Assembly: GCA_951812925.1 (NCBI GenBank)
Contig: OX638372.1
Span: 42,034,245-42,098,244 of the forward strand
Length of the DNA: 64,000 nucleotides
Direction of reading: 5' to 3'
From: Calliopum simillimum
Taxonomy: Eukaryota; Arthropoda; Insecta; Diptera; Lauxaniidae
Shown here: piece after piece, positions 33,782 to 45,572 of the stretch
Numbering within the stretch: position 1 is the first letter of the stretch
Layout: the number at the start of each line of letters is the position of its first letter
Position numbers and translations under genes: made by a program
The notes under the pieces: model-generated
Seen by the model: the letters and a program-made list of their open reading frames with translations, nothing else
The model's database searches: none
What the model was told of the DNA's origin: nothing

Positions 33782-35834
33782 GATCCCTGCTCGGTCAATA
33801 ATCTGATCTTATTATTTTAGTCGATGTTTTTATTCATAGCTATTTTTTGTTATGAAACTCGTACCTTTTCACCTCTAATGGTTATGCTTTCAAAATGATA
33901 AATTAACAGATGAGAATAATAATAACAAAAAACTCGGAAAGTATCGAGTGGTATAAAAAAATATCAAAAACTCAAATTTTTCTTTTTGGTGAAATAGAAT
34001 GGCCTAAAATAAATAAATGGATATGCCACGCACCCAAATGTATGGGGGCTGAAATATTTTATCATCAAAGAATCATAACTCGGAAAATAAGATTCCTATT
34101 AGAAAAATCAGCAAGGATATTTTGATAAGGAAGAGTGTGGCTATTTGATGTATTATTAAAAAATAATTTCACTTTTTCATGTAGCTACGCTGTAAGACTG
34201 AACACAGCGTTTTTCTTCAACTTCAAGCAAGGATATTTCAAAATCCTGCAGGTATAATGACTGTTCTGCTGATGAAGACGGATTCAGCGTCAAAAAGTGC
34301 ATAAGACTGCATGTAAGAATAAAAAGTTCATTCCATTTTTTTTTTGTGACTGAGTTATTAACCGAAATTATAACTTATTTTCATACAAAATTTGGGCGAT
34401 AATCATTTTGGAAATAACGCCCAAAATTTATTTGTATGAAAATAATTTGGGCGTTATTTCGTTTTAGTTTTTGGGTGTTATTTTATTTTTTAAAAATAAA
34501 ACGAAATAACGCCCAAAAAAACGAAATAAAGCCCAAATTTTTGGGTGTTATTTCCAAAATGATTATCGCCCAAATTTATATAAAAATAATTTTGGCGTTA
34601 TTTCGTTTTTGTTTTTGGGCGTTATTTCATATTGTTTGGGCGTTATTTCGGTTTTTATTTTGGGCCTTATTACGTCATTTTATTTTTTGGGCGTAGTTTC
34701 GTTTTTTTTTTTTGGGCGTTATTTCCTAACGCCTCCAGATTCGTATACCAAATTTCATCAGAATATGTCGTACCATTTGCGAGAAATAGCATTTAATGTA
34801 TTTTACTTGTTTGGGAGGTTCCACGCGCACAGGCGAATTTCGCCTACTTTTAGTTTGTAGGTGCCTAAGAGCAAGTAGACTCCCTACAGTTAAATTCAGA
34901 AAAATTGCTTTAGTGGTTTTCTCTTATAGCGTATTTTATTTTTGTGGGCGGTGTCACGCCCTTCCATGAGTTTTTCCTATATAACGGCATATCACATATT
35001 AATACTTGTTTTTAGGGGTACAATCTCTTAAATTGTCATTAAAATTGTTGGAGTCGTTTTTGAGTAATATTGAATCAAAATTTTCAATGGTTAAAAAGGG
35101 CGCGGGGTGCTTCTTCGATACTGCCCACTTTTCGGTTATAAGCAGTACCTTCATACGAAATTTCATTAAAATATCTTGTAACATTTGCGAGAAGAAGCAT
35201 TTAACGTATTTTGCTTGTATGGGAGTGTTTACGCGCAACGGCGATATTTCGCCCATCTTCAAATCAGAGTTGCTCTATAGCAACTAGGCTCCTCACACTT
35301 AATTTCAGAATGTTTGCTTTATTGGTTTTCTTTTTATAGTATTTTATATTTTTGTGGGCGGTGCCACGCCCTTCAACGAGTTTTCCCAATATAGTGGTGC
35401 ATTTCATATTATCCTTGTTTACAGAGGTAACGTCTCCTAAATTTTCATTGAAATTGTTGGAGTCGTTTTCGAGTAATATTGAATCAAAACTTTTAAGGGC
35501 TGAAAAGTGGGCGTGGCACTTCTTCGATCCCGCCCACATTTTGTCTGTTACAAGAAATTATCAAGCCGTACCCGCTCACAGAATTTCATCAAAATATCTT
35601 GTATAGTTTGCGAGTTATGATTAAATCAAATTTAAAATTTAGGGCATTGCCACGTCCCCTGGTGAGCGTTAACAAAGTACAAACTTAGCTCATTCTTCAT
35701 TGTATGCTAGTGTCTAACTTTCTTCCAAGTTTCATTAAAATCGCAGTAGCCGTTTTCGAGAAAAAATATTGGCACAGAAATAAGTACAAAAAAACAAACA
35801 AACATACAATTTTAGCTCGTATAAGAAGAGAAGA
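33782..35834 (-). mobile_element. Family H repeat, copy 2 (opposite orientation)
   Basis: Inverse of 16224-17965 over most of its length, from the hairpin side (GCTCGGTCAATAATCTGATC, 33790) to TAAGAAGAGAAGA at 35834. In both copies the base before the TC start (in element sense) is A. The hairpin-side end is broken: the sequence diverges after GATC. It is about 300 bp longer than copy 1 because of an inserted or amplified palindrome at about 34391-34730. Confidence 0.7.
34391..34730. repeat. Palindrome built from TTTGGGCGTTATTTCG
   Basis: The left arm from 34391 (TTTGGGCGATAATCATTTT) returns inverted near 34577, centre about 34487, arms about 90 bp with small differences. TGGGCGTTATTTCG and its inverse recur seven or more times to 34725. 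It replaces about 120 bp present in copy 1 of family H. Confidence 0.75.
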
Positions 35835-37074
35835 TACATATGTCACACAGTTTATGTGAATTTGTGAAAAATGCGTTTGTAAAACTGAACTGTTCTCCGT
35901 GCATACAAAGTGAAAAATTCGAATAAAAGCTTTTGACCTTTTTCCGTTGACAACAAATTGGGACACTTTACAACGACGCTCCATTGACTTTTGTTGTGTC
36001 AGTTTTTTTCCACTCTTTTTTTTACCAAATGTGAGACTGTTCGATTGTGTGAAATGTGTTTTGCTTTTGAAATTTTATGCTGAAAAAAAGTTTTTATTTA
36101 ACAAAAACAAGCTATAAGGGTTGACATCTTCTTTTTTGTAGATTTTAGAAAAATGTTTTACAATCCCAACAGTGATATTTGCATTGGTTTCATTTTATTG
36201 CAGAGTCATTCAACAATTCAAAGAAATGTGTTTGCCTGATGAATCTAACTTCGGAAAAATGACTGAATTCTTAAATATATTAAGAAACCGATGCTAAAAA
36301 TATTTTTATAAAATATCACATTTGTCATATAAAAGTTCTTATATTGTAAATCATTGTATACAGTTTATAAACTTGAAACGTTTTTGAAATTATGTACATT
36401 TTCCCAAATTTTTCATTGTTTAGGTTTGAGCTCTCGCAGATTTTATCCTTCTCTTGATTATCCGCCAGAAAAATGACTTCAACTGACACAATCATACATC
36501 TCTAATTGAAAAAAGTGAAAACAAAAATTGTTCAAAATAAACTGATTGGTAGTTTCTTTATGCAAATGATTGTATTTCCGTCTTGAACAGAACTCCTTAA
36601 TAAGCGGTCTATCAAATAATGCTCACGGCTAAAGTTTTTCAATATTTTAATTTTTTGAGAAATTTGCATCTTCCTTACTGAATCATTTTTATGGCAGAAA
36701 ACTTTGTCAAGTAAAGAAAGGAAGAAGTTGTCAACTAAGTATGTCAAACTTATTCAAATTCGATTATCCATCGACGCTTTCATTTTCTTCTTTGTCTTTT
36801 TAAAGCACATTTTTTGTGAAAGTTTTTCAACGAGATTTTCTACTTTCAATTGCCACTAGATTGGGCTGAATATCGGATTAAGTGTTGGTGAACAAATTAT
36901 CTCATTACCGGAAATGATAACTAGACAAATTAAAATGTCCTTAAGCTGTTGAATGAACTTGTCTTCTCAAAATTATACTTGGATTAAAATTAGTTTAACT
37001 AGCAAACAAAAATGGTTCATAATATCTGATGAAAATGTAGGTTAAGCAAATAATTCTATTATGTATTTATATTA
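35835..37074. other. Unassigned
   Basis: AT-rich, without a supported gene. The minus frame at 35697-35984 straddles the repeat border and is not convincing. Confidence 0.5.
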
Positions 37075-37425
37075 GACCCTGAAATAAACTTTTTTAAAAG
37101 TTGTTTTTTAAATTTATTTAAACTTTAAACTTTTAAATCATCCAAATAAAAATTTAAAAAAATCTAAAGCTTTCTGAAATAAAAGAAATAAAGTTTTCAA
37201 TAACTTTTATTCTTAAAGGGTTTTTTCAAAAAGTTTTATATAAAAATTTCTAAGGATGTTAGTTTTTTATGAAAGTTTTTGATAAAAACTTATCATTGAA
37301 AAAAAACCCGATGACTGAAGTAGACCGTTTTGAGCCCATTTTTTTTGCGCCAATTGATTGGTAAGGGTCGAGAAAAAATATTGGATGATAAGGGGTGTTG
37401 CCTACCCCTCTAAGTGACTAACAAA
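37075..37425. repeat. Diverged single-unit copy of the satellite-bearing element
   Basis: Begins GACCCTGAAATAAACTTTT like 21577, goes through AAAGTTTT-rich sequence, then one diverged array unit with TTTTGAGCCCATTTT, CCAATTGATTGG and CCTACCCCTCTAAGTGACTA. It shows what the element looks like without array expansion. Confidence 0.65.
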
Positions 37426-38048
37426 ACCAACAAAAGTCAAAAATATGATGTTCTCATATCAAAAACCAATTTATTCAACCTTTGTTAGGTTCATCTCTTT
37501 AAAAATCTAAGTTTATAAGACAAAATTATCGCTGTAAATTGTCACTAAAAGTAAACAATTTATTATGAAATGAGAAAAGAAGTGACTACAAAATGATGAT
37601 AATCACTTAGTAATGCAACCGATAATATTTACTAATTTCTTCCACTTCCGCTTTACATAGTCAGCATAACCCTGGCATGATTTGTTATCCTTTTCAAAGT
37701 AATTTTTCTTTCTTGGGTTTTTCTTTTCATATTTTCTACTGTGAAGTTTTCTTTAGGAAGTTTTCGCTTGAAAGAAAACCACAGTTTTTTTTTCAATTTC
37801 CCATGTGAATAGGTCAGGTTTTATAATTGATTGGACCTTTTCTTTGCTAGAGTTTCAACGGCAATGAGTATTTCTATAGAAAATATATAGCACATCAATA
37901 ACTGTGGCTTCAACAGCCCAATGATAATTAATTTATTGACAAAATATGACATTTTAAAAAATATTTAATCTTTCATGTGTTCTTTTAAGCAATTTTATAT
38001 TTAAAAGAAAAAAATTTAAATTTTTTGAGAAATAAAATGGTTTTTGTT
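37426..38048. other. Unassigned
   Basis: AT-rich, no supported gene or repeat. Confidence 0.5.
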
Positions 38049-38358
38049 GACTATATGAAAATTATACTAATTTTATGAACTTTAGTCAATGTTTTGCAAG
38101 AATCGAAAATTCCATGCATTTTCCAACTTAGAATATTATGACAATTAGGAGAAGAGAAAAAACTACTGAACATGGCTATGGTGACATATGTTTCGGTTAC
38201 CGCCACGTAACCATCATCAGACCAATTTATGTTTTATTTAATTTATTTTAAATTAAATGAAATAACAATTGAAAAATTTTTGAACTTTTTGTCTGAGGCC
38301 GGGATCGATCTATGAACCTTTCGAAATCAATCTCTCTACATAGCGCATTTATCAACGG
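38049..38358. repeat. 310-bp direct duplicate, copy 1
   Basis: Identical by eye to 38579-38888 over 310 bp (offset 530 bp). The copy contains the SINE-like module on the minus strand and the sequence CCACGTAACCATCATCAG. It is followed by a 220-bp spacer not repeated elsewhere here. Confidence 0.9.
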
Positions 38359-38376
38359 ACTGCGCTGTGTGCCCTC
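38286..38376 (-). mobile_element. tRNA-derived SINE-like module
   Basis: On the minus strand an A-box-like AGCGCAGTCCG is followed 56 bp later by GATCGATCC, which fits the Pol III B-box consensus GWTCRANNC, in a GC-richer stretch set in AT-rich DNA. Downstream in the same sense is an AT-rich tail. Spacing is longer than in most tRNAs, so the assignment is tentative. A second copy, lacking the A-box side, is in the 38579-38888 duplicate. Confidence 0.4.
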
Positions 38377-38578
38377 GGAAAAATTGGTAGCTTAAGTGCC
38401 TATATGCATGTAGCGTGGTTTCATTCTCTATACTCCTTTGTCATCATTCATGTTGTGTTTGTTTGGTAAGGCTCAGCCATTGGCTGAGAATCAATACCGT
38501 TATATTATATGACTGACAAGTGTTGCCAGTTGCACATATTTGGCGTGTTCTCCATTATTACTTAAAATGGTTTATGTT

Positions 38579-39031
38579 GACTATATGAAAATTATACTAA
38601 TTTTATGAACTTTAGTCAATGTTTTGCAAGAATCGAAAATTCCATGCATTTTCCAACTTAGAATATTATGACAATTAGGAGAAGAGAAAAAACTACTGAA
38701 CATGGCTATGGTGACATATGTTTCGGTTACCGCCACGTAACCATCATCAGACCAATTTATGTTTTATTTAATTTATTTTAAATTAAATGAAATAACAATT
38801 GAAAAATTTTTGAACTTTTTGTCTGAGGCCGGGATCGATCTATGAACCTTTCGAAATCAATCTCTCTACATAGCGCATTTATCAACGGTAACCGAAACAT
38901 ATGTCACCATAGCCATGTTCAGTAGTTTTTTCTCTTCTCCTAATTGTCATAATATTCTAAGTTGGAAAATGCATGGAATTTTCGATTCTTGCAAAACATT
39001 GACTAAAGTTCATAAAATTAGTATAATTTTT
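38579..39031. repeat. Direct duplicate copy 2 fused to an inverted part-copy
   Basis: 38579-38888 repeats 38049-38358 exactly. From 38889 to 39031 the sequence is the inverse complement of 38587-38729, so copy 2 forms a hairpin with 143-bp arms and a loop of about 160 bp. The junction falls at CAACGG|TAACCG, cutting the SINE-like module. Confidence 0.9.
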
Positions 39032-39527
39032 TGAGAAATTTAATTTTGAAATTTTGTACACTTTTTAGAAGTTTCAAAATTATGCACTTGATGTGAATGA
39101 AAGAGACCTTATGGTATTTGAAATTTGTTCCAATTCTGCTCATACTAAAAAAATGTCTTTGTAGGCTTAAATAAGTCAAAGTTATGAGCATTTTTTTGAA
39201 AACATATTTTGTTTTTATGTTCAAAAATACAGATCGAACCGAAAATTCTATTGACAGTTACCAAAAGTCAAAAAATTCGGTTTTGGTCAAAATGAAGAAA
39301 TTTTCTAGTCAAATCGATTAAACTACCATGGCAAAATTTTTGAGGCGATTGGTTATGGTCGACCTAAAAGATGGTTTTGTTTTTAAATGGTATCTCACAT
39401 AAGTATCTACTTAGCTACATATATCATTTACTTCTTGAAGAAAATAAAAATGAATAAAAACAGAAAATGGCAGAGTTCACTGAAACTTGTAAAAATTGGT
39501 ACAGAGTAAAAATATAAGTAGATATAC
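39032..39527. other. Unassigned
   Basis: AT-rich, no supported gene. Confidence 0.5.
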
Positions 39528-40527
39528 GTGAGGGATTCCATGCCAAATAATTTAACGAAAAATAAAAATCGATTTTTAACCCGGAAATGTGTTCTTCAAG
39601 AGCTTTCGATGACCCACTCAAATTGTTTACGACAATCGGTTGCGCCAAAGTCGATATACTCACTAAACAGATTATTGTTTTGACCGATTTTGCCGTTTTT
39701 TCATGATTTTCAGGCGCGAATAACTCGAAATGAGTGCGTTTCAAGGCATGGTGAGTAGGGAGCACTCATTTCTTGTATCTTGAAAAATTTTTTGTCACGG
39801 ATAAAAAAAGTTTTGCGCATGCGCAATATGACTTTTTTTTTCCAATTACATCTGTTTTTCTACTTTTCATATCGTAAGCCCCGAAATATTTTGTCTCACC
39901 CAATCTCAAAATATTCGTCGAAGTGTCTTTTGGTAGTCACAAAACCTTCAGAGTAGACACTTCCATATTGCTCTTATTAGCTCGATTTGACCGATGCGTG
40001 GAAAAATATTTTGAAGCTAATCAGCACCATAATTCATTCGATAATAAAAAATGAGAATAAACGTGAAGATTACCATTAAAATATTTTTCCGCGCATCAAT
40101 CAAATCGAGCTCCTGGGGGCAATATGAAAATCTCCACTCTGAAAGTTTTGTGAATACCAAAGGACACTTCGACAAACTTTTTGAGATCAGATGGGACAAA
40201 ATATTTCGAGGCTCACGATATGAAAAGTTGAAAAACAAATGTAAATGGAAAACAAAAAATCATATGCACATGCGTAAAAATTTTTTTATTCGTGACGAAA
40301 ATATTTTCAAGAAACATGCCTTGAAAATACACTCATTTCAAATTATTTACGCCTGAAAATCATGAAAAAACGGGAAAATCGGTCAACAGAATAAACTGTA
40401 TAGTGGATATATCGGGTTTGGCACAACCGATTACCATACAAATTTGAATGGGTCATCGGAAGCTCTTGAAGAACATATTTTAGGGGTAAAAATTTTTCGT
40501 CGAAAAATTTCGCATGGAATCCCCCAC
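39528..40527. mobile_element. Foldback element, about 1 kb
   Basis: Two arms of about 480 bp (39528-40015 and 40078-40527) are inverse complements at an estimated 80-85% identity around a spacer of about 60 bp. Outer ends read GAGGGATTCCATGC and, inverted, GCATGGAATCCCCC. No coding capacity; frames inside are mirror images of each other. No convincing target duplication was found, so the transposase class is unknown. Confidence 0.85.
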
Positions 40528-42277
40528 ATACATATGTATGTACAAAGCTAGACTTCTGAAATAAAAAGAAGGATTTTATCAAAACCATCAACTTTGAAAT
40601 GAATGCTGGTATATGTATGTGAGTGACATATGGTTGTCATCACAAGCATAAATATTGTTGGTTTTTTTTACTATTTTGTGGTTGTAACATAGAGTGATAT
40701 ATTTTCAAGTATTACACATTTGACATTGAGTTATTTCTGCGACATAAAGTGGCAACACTAACTTGCATAAACTGTGCGTGTGTGAAAGGTATCTGACGCT
40801 TTGATGGCATAAGCTGACCAATTATGTATGAGACAGAATTCTAATGGAAAGATGTAAATTCTAGTTACATGGTCTGTTGCTTGCAAAAGGACAACTCCTT
40901 TTTTCGTTACAAAAATACTTATTTAATATTATTTCCTTGAACTTAGCATAAACAATTCGTGTTAAAGTGTTTGTATGACTTAAGTTGAATTAATGTAAAA
41001 GTGCAGATTTTCAAAGGTGGCTTTACTTATTTAAGTTATAATCATTTACTCATAAGTCTTCGTGATGTGTTTTCATAAAAGTTTGTCTGATGAACATATG
41101 CTTTCAACTTTGTTGCCCATCAAATGTATTAGAGGTTTAATTACATAAACCTTCTATCCGGCTCATTTCATATCATAAGCTTAAGAACTAAAGCTTTATA
41201 CATTAATGGTTTAGAAATTCTTTTATCTTGATGCTTTTAAGCAAAAAAGAAAATAAATAATTGTTAATTTATTTAATTAGTATTAGTAAGTGTATATTGC
41301 GAAAAACTAAGACAAATATTGCGTTGTTCAAGGAACGAACTAAGTACAAGCTTTAGCAACTTCGAATAATCTGCTTTTAAATATCAATATTCTTTAAGTG
41401 AATTTTCGGCTTTTCCGCCGCATAAAATTGTATTGTATTCTTATATTATATGAATAATTATGTCCTTGATACAATATTCTGCTCTTTCAAAGACGAGTCA
41501 CTAGCAAGCAATATTCCGATTTTTAGCTCACATATAAATTCTTTAATATATGCTTTGCGAAAACGACTCTTATGCACTTTTACGCTCAAGTGTTAAATAA
41601 GTGACTCCATCTTATTCTTTGCCAAACCTAAAAGGTGTCAACTTCCTTTAAATTGTGCAGCTTTTGTTTAAAGTTTAAGTACCGAAAATACCATTTTTAC
41701 ATAACACTTCTATACTCGTGATTTGCTATTGGTATTCCTTCTTCTTTTTTCGGCATTGTTCTTGTCAACATTTTCGCATTTTACTGTTATATGGTGTTTT
41801 GTTACGCGCACAACTTTGGAAAAAACTTTTTGCCTTCCATCGTTTTTTTTTGGAGTGGGTTGTTTTGATGCTTTTGCCACCGTTTTGATGCTTTTGCCAC
41901 CGTTTTGATGTCACATTCTTAACATTTTGTTGCCATGTTGTTAACTTTTGTTACATATTTGACGCTTTAATTTATCCCTTTTTTTGTTTCAAGGATTTGC
42001 GATTTTTTTGCTCTGCTGCGTATGCAGGCATTAGCAGCAACCAAAAATACTTTTATTGTTTGGCCTCAATCCGCGGGTTTTATGGTTAATTTTTGATATG
42101 ATAATAATGATGTTGCGTTGTGACTTCATTTGCATGCCATTTAATTAAGCGCTATGACGAAATTTTTGCTACCGCTAACACTCTTATAAAAAAATGGAAT
42201 TTAATACAAAAAGTGGAAAAATAAAATATGGAAATCGGTTGAAATTTTGTAAAGTTATTTAAGGTTTGTCATTTCAG
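40528..42277. other. Unassigned AT-rich DNA
   Basis: No gene supported. A TTG-started frame at 41723-41908 begins Leu-rich like a signal peptide but has no ATG and reads through a duplicated TTTTGATGCTTTTGCCACCG (about 41864 and 41884), so it is not called. Confidence 0.5.
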
Positions 42278-42454
42278 TTTCTTTTCGGAAATTCAAACTT
42301 TTGGTACGACTGGTATTTAATCGGAAAAGCTTTTCTACAAAGAATGATGAAAATTTGTCCAGAGCATCACAAAAATGTTAAATGCAAAGTAGAGAGCCCA
42401 AATGGCGAACACAGGTGCTTGAAAGCTGTGTATCTGACCATGGACTGTAGTTGA
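42278..42454 (+). CDS. Candidate terminal exon, Cys-containing peptide
   Basis: After an acceptor GTTTGTCATTTCAG (ending 42277) a phase-0 frame of 58 codons ends in TGA at 42452-42454; an AATAAA lies about 120 bp further at about 42573. The product has an aromatic N-terminal part (FWYDWY) and four cysteines spaced as in small secreted peptides (CPEHHKNVKC…RC…DC). Composition is coding-like compared with the surroundings. No family recognised; upstream exons not identified. Confidence 0.3.
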   Translation, partial: FLFGNSNFWYDWYLIGKAFLQRMMKICPEHHKNVKCKVESPNGEHRCLKAVYLTMDCS

Positions 42455-42667
42455 AACAAACGAATTGTTTTCCGGAAACATGGATTAATGATTCTTTAAA
42501 TGTTGTAAAGGAAGTAAAATGTTCCAAGTTTACTACTTGAAGTATTTAAAAAAAAGGTATGTGGGGTTTTTTAAATAAATGCAAATTTATTTTTTTAATT
42601 TGGACGTAGGACGTAGAGCTGTTTCTTCGTCATGTTTCTAAATAATTAACTCAAAACATCAAAAATG

Positions 42668-42900
42668 AAGATGACTAGTAGACCGGATCGATTTTGTATG
42701 AAGCCAAATAAAATCATCCCGAAACCGACTCAAAAGTTAGAAGGACTCTTAGAAACGATGTCTGCATAATTTTTTTTTTTTTTATTCAGTCTGAGAAAAA
42801 TCAATGGAGCACTTTTCATTCTACTGAAGGGTTATTTTGGCTAAAAAAACATGTTTTTTGGTCATAACTTTTTTTTATTAGTAAATAAATACCCAAAAGT
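42668..42900. repeat. Half-copy of foldback family F
   Basis: Matches the left arm of the element at 54993-55495 (ATCGATTTTGTATGA, ACCGACTCAAAAGTTAGAA, CATGTTTTTTGGTCATAACT). A weak inverted counterpart (AAAAACATGTTTTTTATATTACC) appears near 43675. Confidence 0.6.
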
Positions 42901-44681
42901 GCTTTAGAAATAAAGACCAAGTTTTTGAAAAAAATTTTTTTTTTTGGTGATACCTATAGATAATATTTGCATCCCAAAATCTTTTTTTTTACGTTTTCCA
43001 ATAACGCATACTATAGACTTTCCTCATCCAGTAACATCTTCAAAGTAAACCTTGGCTTGAATTGTGGGAATTCCATGTAGCAAAAATTCGTAATGTAACT
43101 GCCGGTGTTGGGGGATTTCAATGAAAGAACTTTTTGTTCTGCAAAAAGTTACTTACTGGTACGTTATCTTTTGAAAACATGGCACTCCTTCCGTAGCATA
43201 TGATTTCAAGGCATTCATTGCGATTCATTTATTGTTCGGTATGGGAAATCTTTTTAAAATTGCAAAATATACTTGTAAAATACAAGCAAAAAAACAAGTT
43301 GAAAAAATAATTTCATGATAAAAGCTATTTGCAATGGCTGAGATATTTTTTCTTAAATCAAAAGTTATGCCTTCGAAATTTTTTTATGATTTTTTGTTTC
43401 TTTTTTTAATATTGAGTGTAATTTCAGAAAAATAAGTGACGATGTGTTGTTTTTGTTGCATACTTAGGATGGGTTAACTAAATGATTTTAACGAATATTT
43501 GCCAAAATGTGCGTTATGGTGTTTATAGCCAGACCTTGTAATTTGTAGTAAAGATAATATTTGGTTCCAAAAAAAATTTATAATTTTTTAACGGCAAAAT
43601 TATTGTAAGAAGTAATCTCTATTTTTCAAGCAAACTTGGATTTACATTTTGTGAAGAAAAAATGTTATGAGCGAAAAACATGTTTTTTATATTACCAATA
43701 AAAATTATACTCAGCTTAGTGCTCTCAAGTAGAAAAATGATCAAAATAACATTAACCATTAATAAAGGATTTTTCTAAATATATCGCTTTATAATAACTA
43801 CTAAATAAAATTGATTGTATTGCAATTTTTAAGAAATAGTTAATGACAACTGAAAATTTACTAGACAACATACATATATCGTTGGAAAGACAAGTAGCGC
43901 TAGTAAACATTTTTATGATGCTTGAATTTATGACCCCATTGCTACTTTGTATCCATAACATCCGCGAGAGACAACACAAGGCTGGGCGAATATCTGTATT
44001 ACATTTGAACCACCCAACTCCGGCTGGTTTACTATCACATGAAGTGTTGATTTATGCGGATTAATTGCTTGGAGCACAAACGTCTGACTGCTTTGCCAAC
44101 GCTATGGCAACACTGGAATATTGTATTTTACAACAGCATAATAAATCATATGCCAGCATTTGAGTTTATAACAACAAACGTTGCAACGCGTTGATAGTTT
44201 TTGTAGTTCTCTATTTTAAAAGCAATTGAAAACCAATTTAAAATTTTATTGCAAAAAAAAAAAAAAAAAAAAACATCCTTTTGAAAGAAGAACTGAAAAA
44301 ATAGTTAAAACGTGATCATACTATATGTATCTACTTATTTTTGGACACAAGCGAAATGTTCCTCTGTTCCTCTTGAAAAAGCAATGCAAATTTTATGTTT
44401 TCTTTGTATGAGAGTGCAATGTCCCCTAGTCTAATCTTCCCATTTTTTTCATGGTCTTTGGAGGATGCCATGTACATTTATGTTTGAAATTTCGTAGCTG
44501 CTAAAGGTCCAGAATTGAATGCTGTAATTGCTAGTCTCGAATGTATTCGTATAAGGAAAAAAAAAAAAAAAATCTTTATTAAATGATATATGGTCCATCA
44601 GGATGAAGGTTTAATTTTGAAATTTAAGTTTCAAAATAATAAGGACCTATATTAATGTTTCCTCCTTTCTGTCGCTTTTAG
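42901..44681. other. Unassigned AT-rich DNA
   Basis: No supported gene. The facing frames at 43752-43979 (-) and 43843-44064 (+) overlap and neither shows a domain. Confidence 0.45.
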
Positions 44682-44885
44682 ATACGGACGCACGTGATAT
44701 ATTTGCCTATGCTAGCTAGTTCGGAAGTGGGAGGGGTTTTTGTATCTAAAACAACGATACAACTACTAAATTTAGATTCACGTGCTAAAAAAAAACTGAA
44801 ACTAAAATATAAAAAAAACATTGCGATACCGGAATTAAATACATACAGCTTTATTCTGTGTTGTCTAGAAGGATCAAGATGTTAA
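44682..44885 (+). other. Weak exon candidate
   Basis: A strong pyrimidine-rich acceptor (CCTCCTTTCTGTCGCTTTTAG, ending 44681, shown as two overlapping pyrimidine blocks) is followed by a phase-0 frame to TAA. The first 30 codons look varied, the later ones are Lys-rich and low in complexity. Could be chance. Confidence 0.15.
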
Positions 44886-45529
44886 CAGATCCTTGTGTCT
44901 ATACCCACCCAACCTATGGACTTTTCATAAAAAAAAACGGTTTGAAAAATCCCCTTTACCTAACCCCTACATCCGACTCAGAGAAAAAAAAAATCAAATT
45001 TACTCCATGATCAAAAACATCTTTTTAATTAATTGAAATTAAATTTATAATTGTACTCATTGCAACTAATAATTATTGCATTTAATGCATTCCAAACGAA
45101 AACCATATGAAAATTTTTATCTTAAAAATATGCGATACATTTTACTCTAATTCTCAAAATGCTATTGTTTTTTTTTTTCCTTACTATTACAATTTTAGTT
45201 CTTATTTTTTTTTGTTTTTATTACCTTTTGTTTAAATTTCTCAAATTTGTTTCTTTTAAAAATTACAAAAACAAAATCTTTTTGTTATGCTTCTTCTTTA
45301 CCTTACTGTTTTTTTTGTTTTTACATTCTCTCTTTAACATAACATAATGCTGTAAACTTAATGTTGTTTACATAAAAATATTTTTTTGAATACAGAAATA
45401 GAAATCTGTTATTATGCTACATACATATATATGCACAAGTGAAGCTTAATTGAGAACCAGAGAGAATGCACAAACAAAAAAAACTCACTGACCACGAATA
45501 TTGCATGATATAAAAATTGCATGACTTAC
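44886..45529. other. Unassigned, T-rich
   Basis: Long T/TTC runs (45165-45340); the 62-codon frame there is a Phe/Leu artefact of low complexity. Confidence 0.55.
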
Positions 45530-45569
45530 ATTGACTGATCCATCGTCGAAAGGCCTCTCGAAGATGATG
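45530..45569 (-). other. Candidate 40-nt micro-exon
   Basis: On the minus strand, an acceptor AACTCTCTCACAG (ending at 45570) and a consensus donor GTAAGT (45529-45524) bracket 40 nt that are about 48% GC in otherwise very AT-rich DNA. All three frames are open; one reads IIFERPFDDGSVN. Exons this short are typical of alternatively spliced neuronal genes in flies. Parent gene unknown. Confidence 0.35.
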
Positions 45570-45572
45570 CTG

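Noticed and set aside
16224..35834. One giant transposon with 2-kb inverted ends
   Set aside because: The enclosed 16 kb holds unrelated repeats and no transposition gene, isolated end fragments of the same family occur at 47.7 and 50.0 kb, and the outer flanks show no matching duplication.
41723..41908. Signal-peptide-like frame
   Set aside because: Starts with TTG in a pyrimidine-rich tract and crosses a 20-bp tandem duplication; no transcript-like signals.
45159..45347. 62-codon Phe/Leu-rich frame
   Set aside because: Low-complexity T-rich DNA.
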